Shown piece by piece: positions 43,146 to 55,113 of a stretch of 64,000 nt of DNA. The position numbers were made by a program, and so were the translations under genes. The DNA lies in contig JAXDAY010000015.1 in assembly GCA_034679345.1 (NCBI GenBank), positions 94,859 to 158,858 of the forward strand, given 5' to 3'. This DNA comes from JAXDAY01 sp034679345 (GTDB lineage Bacteria; Eisenbacteria; RBG-16-71-46; CAIMUX01; VGJL01). The notes below the pieces were generated by a model. It ran no database searches. It worked only from the letters and a program-made list of their open reading frames with translations, and had not been told where the DNA came from. Within the stretch, counting starts at the first letter, position 1; each line of letters starts with the position of its first letter.

Positions 43146-44126
43146 ATGAGAAGCAGTCGCGTCGCGAACCTCGTTGCGGCACCGGTGATGCTCGTGATCT
43201 TGGTCGGCCTCGCGTCCGCCCAGGAGGCGATGAAGGTCCCCGACGAGGTCGCTCCCTATCAGCCGACGTCCGGCATCTCGGGGAGCCTGAGCTCCATCGG
43301 CTCGGACACGATGAACAACCTCATGACGCTCTGGCAGGAAGGATTCAAGAAGCACTATGCGAGCGTCACGGTCCAGGTCGAGGGGAAGGGTTCCTCGACG
43401 GCGCCGCCCGCGTTGATCGAGGGGACCGCGCAGGTTGGACCCATGTCGAGAGCCATGAAGCAGAGCGAGATCGACGAGTTCGAAAGGAGATTCGGCTACA
43501 AACCGACGGAGATCCGCGTTGCGCTCGATGCCCTCGCGGTCTGGGTCCACAAGGACAATCCCGTCAAGGGGCTCAGCCTTCCTCAGATCGATGCGATCTT
43601 CTCCAGCACTCGCAAAGGAGGATTGGCTTCCGACATCGCCGACTGGGGACAGCTGGGCCTGAGCGGCGATTGGGCGAGGCCGATCAGTCTCTATGGCCGC
43701 AACTCCGCCTCCGGCACGTATGGCTTCTTCAAGGATCACGCGCTTTTCAAGGGTGACTTCAAGAACAGCGTCAAGGAGCAGCCGGGATCCGCGTCGGTCG
43801 TGCAGAGCGTGGAGAACGACCGCTACGCCATCGGCTACAGCGGAATGGGCTATAGCACCGCCGGTGTCCGGGCGGTTCCGGTCGCGAGCAAGGAGGGCGG
43901 AGCGTTCGTGGCGGCGGACATCCAGCACGTTCTCGATGGGAGCTACCCCCTCGGGCGCTACCTCTACGTATACGTGAACAAGGCTCCGAACAAGCCGCTG
44001 GAGCCCCTCCTCCTCGAGTTCATGAGGTTCGTGCTGAGCCGGGAAGGCCAGGAGGTCGTGATCAAGGACGGTTTCATCCCATGTCCGTCCAAGATCCTCT
44101 CGGAGGAGCTGAAGAAGCTCCAGTAG
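43146..44126 (+). CDS. pstS: Phosphate ABC transporter, phosphate-binding protein PstS
   Basis: This 326-residue PstS has a signal peptide (about 1-25) and phosphate-site motifs SSIGSDTMNNLMTLWQEGF, GKGSSTAPPALIEGTAQVG, YGRNSASGTYGFF and IGYSGMGYST. It is the high-affinity periplasmic phosphate receptor. GGAGG at 43132-43136 supports the ATG at 43146; the in-frame start at 43059 lacks support. It heads pstS-pstC-pstA-pstB-phoU behind a Pho-box-like repeat. Confidence 0.95.
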   Translation: MRSSRVANLVAAPVMLVILVGLASAQEAMKVPDEVAPYQPTSGISGSLSSIGSDTMNNLMTLWQEGFKKHYASVTVQVEGKGSSTAPPALIEGTAQVGPMSRAMKQSEIDEFERRFGYKPTEIRVALDALAVWVHKDNPVKGLSLPQIDAIFSSTRKGGLASDIADWGQLGLSGDWARPISLYGRNSASGTYGFFKDHALFKGDFKNSVKEQPGSASVVQSVENDRYAIGYSGMGYSTAGVRAVPVASKEGGAFVAADIQHVLDGSYPLGRYLYVYVNKAPNKPLEPLLLEFMRFVLSREGQEVVIKDGFIPCPSKILSEELKKLQ

Positions 44127-44130
44127 GGAT

Positions 44131-46401
44131 GTGGATGGCGATCGTTTGATGCAAAGCTCCTCGAGAAGCGCTACCCCCGAGACGGGCGAACGTCGACGTA
44201 GGACCGCTCGCGGCGTGATCCTTCTGGATCGCGCCGCGGGACTCGGCATCATGGGCGGAGGAGCCTTCATCGTGCTCGCGGTGATCGGCATCCTGCTCTT
44301 CGTCGTTCTCGAGGCCTACCCGCTCTTCCGGCCGGCCAAGATCTGGCCGATCGCGACCACGGCAGGCCTGGCCGATGTGCGGCTCCTGGGAGTGGACGAG
44401 TACCGGGACTTGGCCTACGCGCTCGGCTCAGCTCCTTCGATCCGGCTCTTCGATCCGGTCGGGGGGAAGACCGTCTCGGACCTGCCGCTCGACAGCCTGG
44501 CGGGGGCGAGTCTCACGGCAGCCGCCGCATCCCCGCGACACGACCGGCTCGTGGTGGGCACTTCCGACGGGAGGATCCAGGAGATCGACCTCGGATTCTC
44601 CCCCGTCTACCACGAGGATGGTCGGCGGACCACCGAGGCGGAGATGGAGCAGGGCCGGGTCCGGCGGATCGGAGAGGGGACCCTCTCCGTGAGACGCCTG
44701 GCCTTCTCCTCGCAGGATGCGGGATCCGTCACGCTCGCGGAGACCTCCGACGGAAGAATTTACGTTCTGCGGGAAGTCGTGCGCACGACCTTGGTGGGAG
44801 AGGCGGTCCGCGAGCACGCCGCGCTCGAGCTGGGCGGCGTCAAGCCCTCGCGCGCGACCGCGCTCGCGGTCTCTGAATCCGGCCGGGCGATCTTCGTGGG
44901 AATGGAGGACGGGGGTGTGCAGGCATGGAGTCTCGAAGAAGAGCCGCGCTTCCTCGAGACCTTCCAGGGGGTGGAGAAGCCGGGAGTGCCAGTCACCGCA
45001 CTCGCCGTGGCGATCGGCGGCAATACCGTCATCGTTGGAGGAGGAGATGGCTCGCTGGCCGGTTGGTTCCGCTCCAGGGACCCTGCCTCGCCGCAAGGCG
45101 CGAAACGCTTCATGCCGGTGCACCGGATCGCGACGCTCCCCTCGCAGGTTGTCGCGCTGGCGCCTTCGGGGCGGGACAGGGGATTCGTCTCCGCGGATGG
45201 CTCCGGAGCGGTGCGGCTCCACTTCCTCACGAACGAACGGACACTCCTTGCCCTAGCAGGGGACGGCGCGGTTCGCGCCCTCGCATTCGCGCCCAAGGCC
45301 GACGGAATCCTCGTCGCGACCGAGTCAGGCGAGGCGCGGCACTATGGGTTGCACAATCCGCATCCGGAGATCTCGCTCCGGGCGCTCTTCGGCAAGATCT
45401 GGTACGAAGGTTACGACCGCCCCGATCGGGTCTGGCAATCGACGGGTGGATCGGACGAGTTCGAGGGGAAGTTCAATCTGGTGCCGCTTCTCTTCGGCAC
45501 GATCAAGGGAACTCTCTACGCGCTTCTCTTCGCGGTTCCCATCGCCCTGCTCGCCGCAATCTATGCGAGCCAGTTCCTCCACCATCGGATCCGCAACGTC
45601 CTGAAGCCGGCCATCGAGATCATGGCGGCGCTGCCGAGCGTCGTCCTGGGGCTGATCGCAGGGCTGTTTCTCGCACCCCGGCTCGAGACGATCGTTCCGG
45701 GGACGATCTTCTCCCTCGTCCTGCTTCCCGTCTTCTTTCTGGGCGCCTCGATCCTCTGGAAGGTATTCCCAGCCCGCTGGACCGATCGTTTTCCCACGGG
45801 GACAGAGGTGATCTTGCTGATTCCGATCGCCTTCCTGGCGATCTGGAGCGGGCAGGCGCTGGGACCGCTCCTCGAGCGCGCGCTCTTCGCCGGGGACTTC
45901 CGGCATTGGCTGAACGGCGCGCACGGTGTGCGCTATGACCAGCGCAACTGCATCGTCGTCGGCTTCGCGATGGGTTTCGCGGTGATCCCGATCATCTTCA
46001 CGATTTGCGAGGATGCCCTCTCGGCGGTTCCCCAGGGCCTCGTGAGCGGCTCGATCGCCTGCGGCGCCAGCCGATGGCAGACGGCGCTGCAGATCGTCCT
46101 GCCGGCGGCCGGATCGGGGATCTTCTCGGCGATCATGATCGGCTTCGGGCGGGCCGTCGGCGAGACGATGATCGTCCTGATGGCGACGGGGAACACCCCG
46201 ATCATGGACTGGAGCATCTTCAACGGCATGAGAACCCTTTCGGCGAACATCGCCGTCGAGGTGCCGGAGGCGCCCTACCGGGGGACGCTCTACCGAGTTC
46301 TCTTCTTCTCCGGATTCCTGCTCTTCCTGACCACGTTCATTGTGAATACGGCGGCCGAGGTGATCCGCCTCCGGCTCAAGCGCAAGTACGGGAACTACTG
46401 A
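44131..46401 (+). CDS. pstC: Phosphate ABC permease PstC with large extracytoplasmic beta-propeller-like insert
   Basis: The protein is 756 residues, where typical PstC is about 300. After the first membrane helix (about 40-65) comes an insert of roughly 370 residues with WD40-like repeats (LGVDEYRDLAYALGSAPSIRL; HDRLVVGTSDGRIQEIDLG; ESGRAIFVGMEDGGVQAW; AVAIGGNTVIVGGGDGSLAGW). The five-helix permease core starts near residue 455, with the EAA loop SIACGASRWQTALQIVLPAA. Long PstC proteins are known in some proteobacteria. The start (GTG 44131 or ATG 44149) is uncertain; it follows pstS by 4 bases. Confidence 0.9.
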   Translation: MDGDRLMQSSSRSATPETGERRRRTARGVILLDRAAGLGIMGGGAFIVLAVIGILLFVVLEAYPLFRPAKIWPIATTAGLADVRLLGVDEYRDLAYALGSAPSIRLFDPVGGKTVSDLPLDSLAGASLTAAAASPRHDRLVVGTSDGRIQEIDLGFSPVYHEDGRRTTEAEMEQGRVRRIGEGTLSVRRLAFSSQDAGSVTLAETSDGRIYVLREVVRTTLVGEAVREHAALELGGVKPSRATALAVSESGRAIFVGMEDGGVQAWSLEEEPRFLETFQGVEKPGVPVTALAVAIGGNTVIVGGGDGSLAGWFRSRDPASPQGAKRFMPVHRIATLPSQVVALAPSGRDRGFVSADGSGAVRLHFLTNERTLLALAGDGAVRALAFAPKADGILVATESGEARHYGLHNPHPEISLRALFGKIWYEGYDRPDRVWQSTGGSDEFEGKFNLVPLLFGTIKGTLYALLFAVPIALLAAIYASQFLHHRIRNVLKPAIEIMAALPSVVLGLIAGLFLAPRLETIVPGTIFSLVLLPVFFLGASILWKVFPARWTDRFPTGTEVILLIPIAFLAIWSGQALGPLLERALFAGDFRHWLNGAHGVRYDQRNCIVVGFAMGFAVIPIIFTICEDALSAVPQGLVSGSIACGASRWQTALQIVLPAAGSGIFSAIMIGFGRAVGETMIVLMATGNTPIMDWSIFNGMRTLSANIAVEVPEAPYRGTLYRVLFFSGFLLFLTTFIVNTAAEVIRLRLKRKYGNY

Positions 46402-46402
46402 G

Positions 46403-48091
46403 ATGCGGCGATTGGCGACCAGGCCCCGAGAGATCGAGGCGACGAGACGCCCCCTGGTCGGGTCGGTCTGGGTCCAGCTCGTTCGCCGGGGGGATCCGTT
46501 CGTCTGGCTGACGGGCGGCGCTCTCGCCTGCGCGGCGGTGATGGTCCTCGGAGTCCTCGCGATCATCGCATCCAGCGGGATCGGAGCGATGTGGCCAAGG
46601 CCGCTCACGCGGATCGTGACGAAGGATGGCAGCGCGTACCTTGGTCAGATCATCGCGCGGGAGGAGATCCCTTCCTACGCGGAGGGAGCGGGCGGGCATC
46701 GCATCCTCATGCGGATCGGCAACCGGGACCTCTATGGCGTCGACTTCAAGTGGTTTGACGAGGCGGATCTCGATTCGCGGAGTCGCCCGGTGGATGCGAT
46801 CGTGATGGAGCGGCTCGAGTGGGGTCACTTCTACGGCACCGTGGAGGCGGTCCGGTTTCCGGGTGGCGAGGCGACGGGGGACGCCGCGTGGCCGAGGCTT
46901 CGCCGGGAGATCCGCGAGAGCCGAAGGAGATCCACTGAGATCCGGAGGATGGAGTCGCGTGAGGTCGGCCGGACGAACGCCGAGATCGAGAAGACGCGTC
47001 TCGCGATCCGCCGGATCGAGCTTTCCGGAGAGGCCGCCACCCCGCAGGGCAAGGCGTCGATCGAGGGACTGCGGGAACGCTCGGCGGAGGCGGTCCGGAG
47101 ATTCGAGGCGCTTCGTCCGCGCCTCGAAGGCCTGCGCGCCGCGGACGCGGAATATCGGGTGATCGTGCGATCCGCGCGGGGCGAGACGCGCGAGTATCCG
47201 ATCTCGCACATCGTTCGCGCCTTCCGGCCCAATGAGGCCGGTTTCCTGGGATTGGTGGGGGTTTACCTGTCGCGCGTGGGCGAGTTCCTGAGCGCCGATC
47301 CCCGTGAGTCGAACACAGAGGGAGGGATCTTCCCGGCGATCTTCGGGACGGTTCTCATGACCCTTCTCATGACGATCGCCGTCGTGCCGCTCGGGGTGCT
47401 CGCGGCCCTCTACCTGAGGGAGTACGCGAAGCAGGGGACGGTGATCAGCATCCTACGGATCGCGGTCAACAACCTCGCCGGAGTCCCGAGCATCGTCTTC
47501 GGTCTCTTCGGTCTCGGATTCTTCGCCTACGCTGTCGGCGGATCGATCGACCATGTTCTCTTTCCCGAGCGGCTGCCTTCGCCGACCTTCGGAGGAGGTG
47601 GGCTGCTCTGGGCCTCTCTCACCCTGGCGCTCCTCACGGTGCCCGTGGTGATCGTGGCGACAGAGGAAGCGTTGGCCGCGGTCCCGAGGGGAATTCGCGA
47701 AGGCTCCATCGCCTGCGGGGCTTCGAAGTTCCAGACCATCACGCGGATCGTCGTCCCGAGCGCGGCGCCCGGCATCATGACCGGCGCGATCCTGGCGATG
47801 GCGCGCGGCGCAGGGGAGGTGGCGCCACTGATGATCACCGGCGTCGTCAAGCTGGCGCCCAAGCTTCCGCTCGACGGCCAGTTCCCCTTCCTCCACTTGG
47901 AGAGGAAGTTCATGCATCTTGGATTCCACATCTATGATGTCGGCTTCCAGAGCCCAAACGTCGAGGCGGCCAAGCCCATGGTCTACGCGGCGACGCTGCT
48001 GCTGATCGCGATCGTCGTGCTGCTCAATCTTGCGGCGATCCTCATCCGGAACCGGCTGAGGGAGAAGTACAGGACCGGAGCTTTCGGGTAG
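46403..48091 (+). CDS. pstA: Phosphate ABC permease PstA with coiled-coil extracytoplasmic insert
   Basis: The protein is 562 residues, about twice the usual PstA. The first membrane helix is near 34-57. An insert of about 220 residues follows, including a long charged coiled coil (about 155-245, rich in R, E and I) before the permease core from about residue 300 (FPAIFGTVLMTLLMTIAVVP). The EAA loop is SIACGASKFQTITRIVVPSA. With the enlarged PstC this suggests an extra outer-face assembly around PstS. It starts one base after the pstC stop. Confidence 0.92.
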   Translation: MRRLATRPREIEATRRPLVGSVWVQLVRRGDPFVWLTGGALACAAVMVLGVLAIIASSGIGAMWPRPLTRIVTKDGSAYLGQIIAREEIPSYAEGAGGHRILMRIGNRDLYGVDFKWFDEADLDSRSRPVDAIVMERLEWGHFYGTVEAVRFPGGEATGDAAWPRLRREIRESRRRSTEIRRMESREVGRTNAEIEKTRLAIRRIELSGEAATPQGKASIEGLRERSAEAVRRFEALRPRLEGLRAADAEYRVIVRSARGETREYPISHIVRAFRPNEAGFLGLVGVYLSRVGEFLSADPRESNTEGGIFPAIFGTVLMTLLMTIAVVPLGVLAALYLREYAKQGTVISILRIAVNNLAGVPSIVFGLFGLGFFAYAVGGSIDHVLFPERLPSPTFGGGGLLWASLTLALLTVPVVIVATEEALAAVPRGIREGSIACGASKFQTITRIVVPSAAPGIMTGAILAMARGAGEVAPLMITGVVKLAPKLPLDGQFPFLHLERKFMHLGFHIYDVGFQSPNVEAAKPMVYAATLLLIAIVVLLNLAAILIRNRLREKYRTGAFG

Positions 48092-48092
48092 A

Positions 48093-48947
48093 ATGGGGAG
48101 GTTCGAGCTGGAAGTGGCCGAGATCGCTGAGCCGGGCGCCGAGGCGCCGGCGGATACGGAGCGCGAGAGGAAGATGGAGACGGGCGAGGCCCTCGAAACC
48201 GCGGTCGAGGTGGAGAACCTCAACCTCTGGTATGGTCCCTCGCAGGCGCTCTTCGATGTGCGCATGGAGATCCCCGAGCGCCAGGTCACCGCCTTCATCG
48301 GGCCGTCGGGGTGCGGAAAGTCCACGTTTCTGCGCTGCCTGAACCGGTTGAACGATCTGATCCCCGGAGTTCGCATCCAGGGAAAGGTGCGGTTTCACGG
48401 GGAGGACATCTACGCCCCCGGCGTCGATGTGATCGCGCTCCGCAAGCGGACCGGTATGGTCTTCCAGAAGTCGAACCCATTCCCGAAGTCGATCTACGAG
48501 AACGTGGTATACGGACTTCGAATCGACGGCCAGAACCGGAAGAGCATTCTCGACGACGCGATGGAGAGAAGCCTCATCGCCGCGGGGCTGTGGGACGAAG
48601 TGAAGGACCGGCTCCGAGAGACCGCCATGAATCTCTCGGGCGGCCAGCAGCAGCGTCTCTGCATCGCCCGGGCGATCGCCACCGAGCCGGAAGTGCTCTT
48701 GATGGACGAGCCCTGCTCGGCCCTCGACCCAATCGCCACGGCGAAGATCGAAGCGTTGATTCTGGAGCTACGGGAGAAGTACACGGTCGTGCTCGTCACC
48801 CACAACATGCACCAGGCGACCCGGGTGAGCGACTTCACGGCTTTCTTCTACCTGGGCAGCCTGGTAGAGTTCGGCCCCACCAAGAAGATCTTCCAGAAGC
48901 CGGACAAGAAGCAGACCGAGGATTACGTGACCGGTCGCTTCGGTTGA
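48093..48947 (+). CDS. pstB: Phosphate ABC transporter ATPase PstB
   Basis: This 284-residue PstB has Walker A GPSGCGKST, the family's FLRCLNRLNDLIPGVRIQG, FQKSNPFPKSIYENV, signature LSGGQQQRLCIARAIA and Walker B LLMDEPCSALDPIAT. It powers phosphate uptake. The N-terminus before the nucleotide-binding domain is acidic and of uncertain length: ATG 48093 lies one base after pstA, while ATG 48174 has GAGAGGAAG before it. Confidence 0.95.
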   Translation: MGRFELEVAEIAEPGAEAPADTERERKMETGEALETAVEVENLNLWYGPSQALFDVRMEIPERQVTAFIGPSGCGKSTFLRCLNRLNDLIPGVRIQGKVRFHGEDIYAPGVDVIALRKRTGMVFQKSNPFPKSIYENVVYGLRIDGQNRKSILDDAMERSLIAAGLWDEVKDRLRETAMNLSGGQQQRLCIARAIATEPEVLLMDEPCSALDPIATAKIEALILELREKYTVVLVTHNMHQATRVSDFTAFFYLGSLVEFGPTKKIFQKPDKKQTEDYVTGRFG

Positions 48948-48996
48948 TCGAATCGAGGCGCATGCGGGAGTGGCGCGCCCCCGCGGCGGTGGATGG

Positions 48997-49653
48997 ATGG
49001 AACGATACTACGAAGAGCAGTACAAAGAGCTCCGGGACCTTCTCCTGCGGATGTGGTACATCACCAGCGAGAACCTGAAGAAGGCCCTCGATGGCGTCTT
49101 CACCCGGGACCAGGCCCTCTGCACCGAGGTGATCGCCGCCGACGAGGCGATCGACCGGTTCGAGGTGCGGATCGACCAGTCGTGCATCGACCTGTTGCTC
49201 CTCCGTCAGCCCGTGGCGAAGGACCTGCGGTTCGTGACGATGTCGATGAAGATCAACACGAACCTGGAGCGAGCCGGAGACCAGGCCGTCTACATCGCGC
49301 GGGTCGGATGCGACCTGATGGCGCTTCCGCCCGTCGAGGAGTCCTTCGGCGTCCCAGAGCTGGCCGAGATGGCCCGGCGGGCAATGGCCCAGGCGATGGA
49401 TTCATACATGAACGAGGACGTGGAGCTGGCCCGGCGCGTGCGCACGGGCGACGAGGAGATCAACCGATTCCATCGCGAGGTCATTCGCAAGCTGCTCGCG
49501 TACATGATGGAGAATCCATCGAAACTCACGCAGACCGTGGAAATGATCTTCCTGGCGCGTGCGCTCGAGAGAGTGGCCGATTACGGGAAGAACATCGCCG
49601 ATGAGGTGATCTACCTCGTCGAGGCCGTGGACCCCAGGCACAAGGACGTCTGA
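48997..49653 (+). CDS. phoU: Phosphate signalling protein PhoU
   Basis: This 218-residue PhoU has two similar three-helix bundles. The metal-binding repeats are TEVIAADEAIDRFEVRIDQ in the first and ARRVRTGDEEINRFHREVIR in the second; RQPVAKDLRFVTMSMKINTNLERAGDQAVYIAR is split across the classic linker and helix. It turns off Pho signalling by linking PstB to the sensor kinase. No phoR/phoB is in the window. ATG 48997 (MERYYEEQYKEL) is preferred to GTG 48970. Confidence 0.93.
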   Translation: MERYYEEQYKELRDLLLRMWYITSENLKKALDGVFTRDQALCTEVIAADEAIDRFEVRIDQSCIDLLLLRQPVAKDLRFVTMSMKINTNLERAGDQAVYIARVGCDLMALPPVEESFGVPELAEMARRAMAQAMDSYMNEDVELARRVRTGDEEINRFHREVIRKLLAYMMENPSKLTQTVEMIFLARALERVADYGKNIADEVIYLVEAVDPRHKDV

Positions 49654-49668
49654 GGGAAGTCTCGCCGC

Positions 49669-50676
49669 TCAGAGTCGGCGGATCAGCGCCTCGGTGAATC
49701 CCTTCGTTCCTGCCCTTCCGCCGATGTCGCGGGTGATCTCCGCCGGATTCCCATCGGAGAGGATCGCGTCATAAGCCGCCTTGATCCGTTCGGCGGGCCC
49801 GAAGTCGCCAAGGTGGTTCAGCATCATCACGCCGCTCATGATCAGGGCGAGGGGGTTGGCGAGGCCCTTGCCGGCGATGTCCGGGGCGCTACCGTGGACC
49901 GCCTCGAAGACGGCGCAGTCCTCGCCGATATTGGCCCCCGGCACCACCCCGAGCCCACCCACCATGCCCGCGCAGAGATCGCTCACCACATCCCCGTAAA
50001 GATTCTCCAGGAGGAGAATGTCGAAGCGTGACGGATCCCGCACGAGCTGCATGCATCCGTTGTCGATGATGAGCTCCTCGTACTCGATCTCCGGGGCTTC
50101 CGCGCGGTGGATCGCGCGCGCGCAATCGATGAAGATTCCGTCGGAGAGCTTCATGATGTTCGCCTTGTGGAAGACGGTCACCTTGCGCCGGCCCCGCTCC
50201 CTCGCGTAGCGGAAGGCGAAGCGGGAGATCCGATCGCATCCCGCGCGAGTGGCGACCTTGATGCTCTCCACCACGCCGGGGATGACCTCGTGCTCGAGTC
50301 CCGAGTAGAGCCCCTCGGTGTTCTCCCGAATGACGACGATCTCCACGTTCTCGTAGCGGGTGCGGATCCCGGGCATCGAGCGGATCGGCCGGACGGCTGC
50401 GTAGAGGTTGAAGAGCTTGCGAAGCTGGACATTGACGCTTGCGAAGCCGTGACCGACCGGGGTGGTGACCGGTCCCTTGAGGGCGATTCGGTGTTGCGCG
50501 ATCGCCTCGATCGTTTGCGCCGGCAGGACGTTGCCGTGAGTATCGACCGCGGCGGCGCCGGCGGGCAGGACGATCCAGTCGATCGCCGCTCCGGCCGCGG
50601 TGAGCACCTCCTGCGTCGCCCTGGTGACTTCCGGCCCGATCCCGTCGCCGGGAATCAGGCACACCGTGTGGCTCAT
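49669..50676 (-). CDS. NAD-dependent isocitrate dehydrogenase (IDH3/IPMDH-like)
   Basis: This 335-residue beta-decarboxylating dehydrogenase has the substrate motif NVQLRKLFNLYAAVRPIRS, IRENTEGLYSGLEHEV, HKANIMKLSDG, metal-binding DILLLENLYGDVVSDLCAGM and the NAD-binding segment VHGSAPDIAGKGLANP. The conserved S-N-V-x-L-R-type pattern and Y-S-G-L-E favour isocitrate over isopropylmalate; homoisocitrate remains possible. It would supply 2-oxoglutarate in the TCA cycle. It is convergent with phoU and 28 bases downstream of the pyrophosphatase gene. Confidence 0.85.
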   Translation of the reverse strand: MSHTVCLIPGDGIGPEVTRATQEVLTAAGAAIDWIVLPAGAAAVDTHGNVLPAQTIEAIAQHRIALKGPVTTPVGHGFASVNVQLRKLFNLYAAVRPIRSMPGIRTRYENVEIVVIRENTEGLYSGLEHEVIPGVVESIKVATRAGCDRISRFAFRYARERGRRKVTVFHKANIMKLSDGIFIDCARAIHRAEAPEIEYEELIIDNGCMQLVRDPSRFDILLLENLYGDVVSDLCAGMVGGLGVVPGANIGEDCAVFEAVHGSAPDIAGKGLANPLALIMSGVMMLNHLGDFGPAERIKAAYDAILSDGNPAEITRDIGGRAGTKGFTEALIRRL

Positions 50677-50704
50677 TGCGATCCTCTGAGCGGCCGCATC
50701 CGCG

Positions 50705-53128
<2,424 letters not shown>

Positions 53129-53370
53129 AGGGCCTGTATCTCCTGGAACGGATTGGGGTGAGAGAGAACGCTTCATCCGATAAACCAGGTCATGCTACCG
53201 GAAGCGGCGGATTTTAGCCACAGACAGAAGTGAGGGGATGGAGCGACTCCACCGGAGGAGGTAGACGATTTAGCTTATTGGTAGATAATGGATTGAGATC
53301 CCGCGTCCCGGCGTCGGCTGCCGGCCGGTGGGCCGGGCCGCGTCCCCGTCATGATCCGAGGAGGAGCCTC
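53129..53370. other. Divergent intergenic region
   Basis: About 240 bases separate the pyrophosphatase and DinB-like genes. An AT-rich segment (about 53265-53292) could hold promoter elements for either side, but I see no convincing -35/-10 pair and no structured RNA. Confidence 0.3.
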
Positions 53371-53901
53371 ATGGACCACCCCATCCTGGCACGTCCGACC
53401 GCCGGGGAGTTCGATTCGTATTACTCCGGCTATATCGCAAAGGCCCCTGAGGGCGACATGATCGCCCATCTCACCCAGCAGATGGCGGAAGCCGCCCGTC
53501 TGCTCGGCGACCTGTCCGATGAGGTGGGCTTGCGGCGCTACGCCCCGGGAAAGTGGAGCGTGAAGGAGGTCCTGGGCCACCTGATCGACACGGAGAGGGT
53601 GATGGCCTACCGCATGCTTCGAATCGCGCGCGGCGACGCGACCCCGCTGCCGGGATTCGACCAGGACACCTTCGTCCCCGCCGGCGCCTTCGACCGGCGA
53701 GCGATGGAGGATCTCATCGAGGAATACGCGAGCGTCCGCGAGGCGACGATCCGGCTCCTGGGAGGCCTGGACGGCGCTTCCCTGGAGCGAAGAGGGGTCG
53801 CGAATGGATGCCCGGTGAGCGCGCGGGCGATCGCCTTCATCATCGCCGGACACGAGCTCCATCATCTTGGGGTGCTCCGAGACCGGTACGGCTTGAGCTG
53901 A
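53371..53901 (+). CDS. DinB/YfiT-family metal-dependent protein
   Basis: This 176-residue four-helix-bundle protein has KWSVKEVLGHLIDTERVMAY, with the first metal histidine, and the C-terminal IAGHELHHLGVLRDRY, which supplies the others. These are the DinB_2 signatures. Members bind Zn2+ or Ni2+ and several are thiol S-transferases (bacillithiol or mycothiol type); the partner here is unknown. GGAGG just before the ATG at 53371 fixes the start. Confidence 0.85.
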   Translation: MDHPILARPTAGEFDSYYSGYIAKAPEGDMIAHLTQQMAEAARLLGDLSDEVGLRRYAPGKWSVKEVLGHLIDTERVMAYRMLRIARGDATPLPGFDQDTFVPAGAFDRRAMEDLIEEYASVREATIRLLGGLDGASLERRGVANGCPVSARAIAFIIAGHELHHLGVLRDRYGLS

Positions 53902-53920
53902 TCCCCGGAGCGGCCTCCCT

Positions 53921-55102
53921 TCACCTCTCCGACGAGAGGACCTCCTCGAAGCCGGTCAGGAACCGATCGAGATCCTCGTCAGGGAGAATGAGCGGGGGGT
54001 CGAGGCGCAGGACGTCAACCCCGGGTCGACGTCCCACGATGAACCCGCGATCCATGAGGCTCCTGTGGACCCTCCCGGTGAAATCGACGGCTCTTCCCTC
54101 GAGCTCGACTGCAATCATCGCGCCCCGGCCCCGGATCTCGCGGATGGGGCCCCCGAGAGATCGGATCCGCTCCAATCCTGCCGTCAGCTTGGCCCCAATC
54201 CGCCGACTGCGTTCGAGAAGCTTCTCCTCACGGATCACGGAGATCACGGCGGCCGCGACGGCCGCCCCGAGCGGGTCGTTGAGGTGCGAGAGGGCGTATT
54301 TCACCGGCCGGTCGGCCAGTCGATCGACGACGCGCGGTCCGAAGAGGGCGGCGCTCACCGGGTATCCGCTGCCGACTCCCTTCCCAACAGCGACGATGTC
54401 GGGGTCGATTCGATAGTGCTGGTAGCCGAACCACTCCCCGGTGCGACCCATGCCGGTCGTTACCTCATTGACCAGGATGAGGCCCCCCTCGGCCCCGACT
54501 CGATCGACGATTCTCGAAACGAGGCCCTTGGGCGGGAAGCGCACGAGGCCGGATGAGCTGCCCGGCTCGAGGAGGAATCCGCCGATCCGATCGAAAGGCA
54601 GAGCGGAGAGGCGCGGGCACTCCGCGTCGCACATCTCCGAGCGGGAGCAGGAGGAGCACCCGCTCCAGTCGAACGCGGCCCACTCTCCCTCAGATCGACG
54701 ACTTGCCGAGCCGTAGGCGCCGAAGTAGGAATCGGCCATGGTCAGGAGAAGCGGGCGCTCCAAGAGCATCTGGGCGACGCGGACTCCGTACTCGATCGCC
54801 TCGCTGCCGGAGCAGAGCAAGACGCATCGGCCGCCATCGAATCCCACGAGTGAGAGGAGCAGGCGCGCCGTCTTCTCGACGACCTCATTCGAGTAGTTGA
54901 ACCCGCAGTGGGCGATGCGGTCCGCTTGCTCATGGATCGCCTGCCGCATCCGTGGATGGCCGTGGCCGATCGATGCGCACCAGACGCCCGACTCCAGATC
55001 GACGTACCTTTTTCCCCGGCCGTCGTAGAGCGAGCAGCCCTCCGCCCGAACGATGTCCTTCAACAGAAGCTCGTGGCCCGGATACCAGAGAAGATGGGAC
55101 AT
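53921..55102 (-). CDS. Class III aminotransferase with a four-cysteine insert
   Basis: This 393-residue PLP enzyme has the PLP lysine at K241 in VAVGKGVGSGYPVSA and GSEAIEYGVRVAQ at 99-111. Two features stand out. Cys149, Cys152, Cys158 and Cys162 form a C-x2-C-x5-C-x3-C cluster that could hold zinc or an iron-sulfur centre. The usual D-E-V at the pyridine-nitrogen contact is N-E-V (N212). The substrate is unknown; it may act on an omega-amino acid. AGGAGG before the ATG at 55102 supports this start; upstream extension is unlikely. Confidence 0.82.
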   Translation of the reverse strand: MSHLLWYPGHELLLKDIVRAEGCSLYDGRGKRYVDLESGVWCASIGHGHPRMRQAIHEQADRIAHCGFNYSNEVVEKTARLLLSLVGFDGGRCVLLCSGSEAIEYGVRVAQMLLERPLLLTMADSYFGAYGSASRRSEGEWAAFDWSGCSSCSRSEMCDAECPRLSALPFDRIGGFLLEPGSSSGLVRFPPKGLVSRIVDRVGAEGGLILVNEVTTGMGRTGEWFGYQHYRIDPDIVAVGKGVGSGYPVSAALFGPRVVDRLADRPVKYALSHLNDPLGAAVAAAVISVIREEKLLERSRRIGAKLTAGLERIRSLGGPIREIRGRGAMIAVELEGRAVDFTGRVHRSLMDRGFIVGRRPGVDVLRLDPPLILPDEDLDRFLTGFEEVLSSER

Positions 55103-55113
55103 CGATCCGCCTC

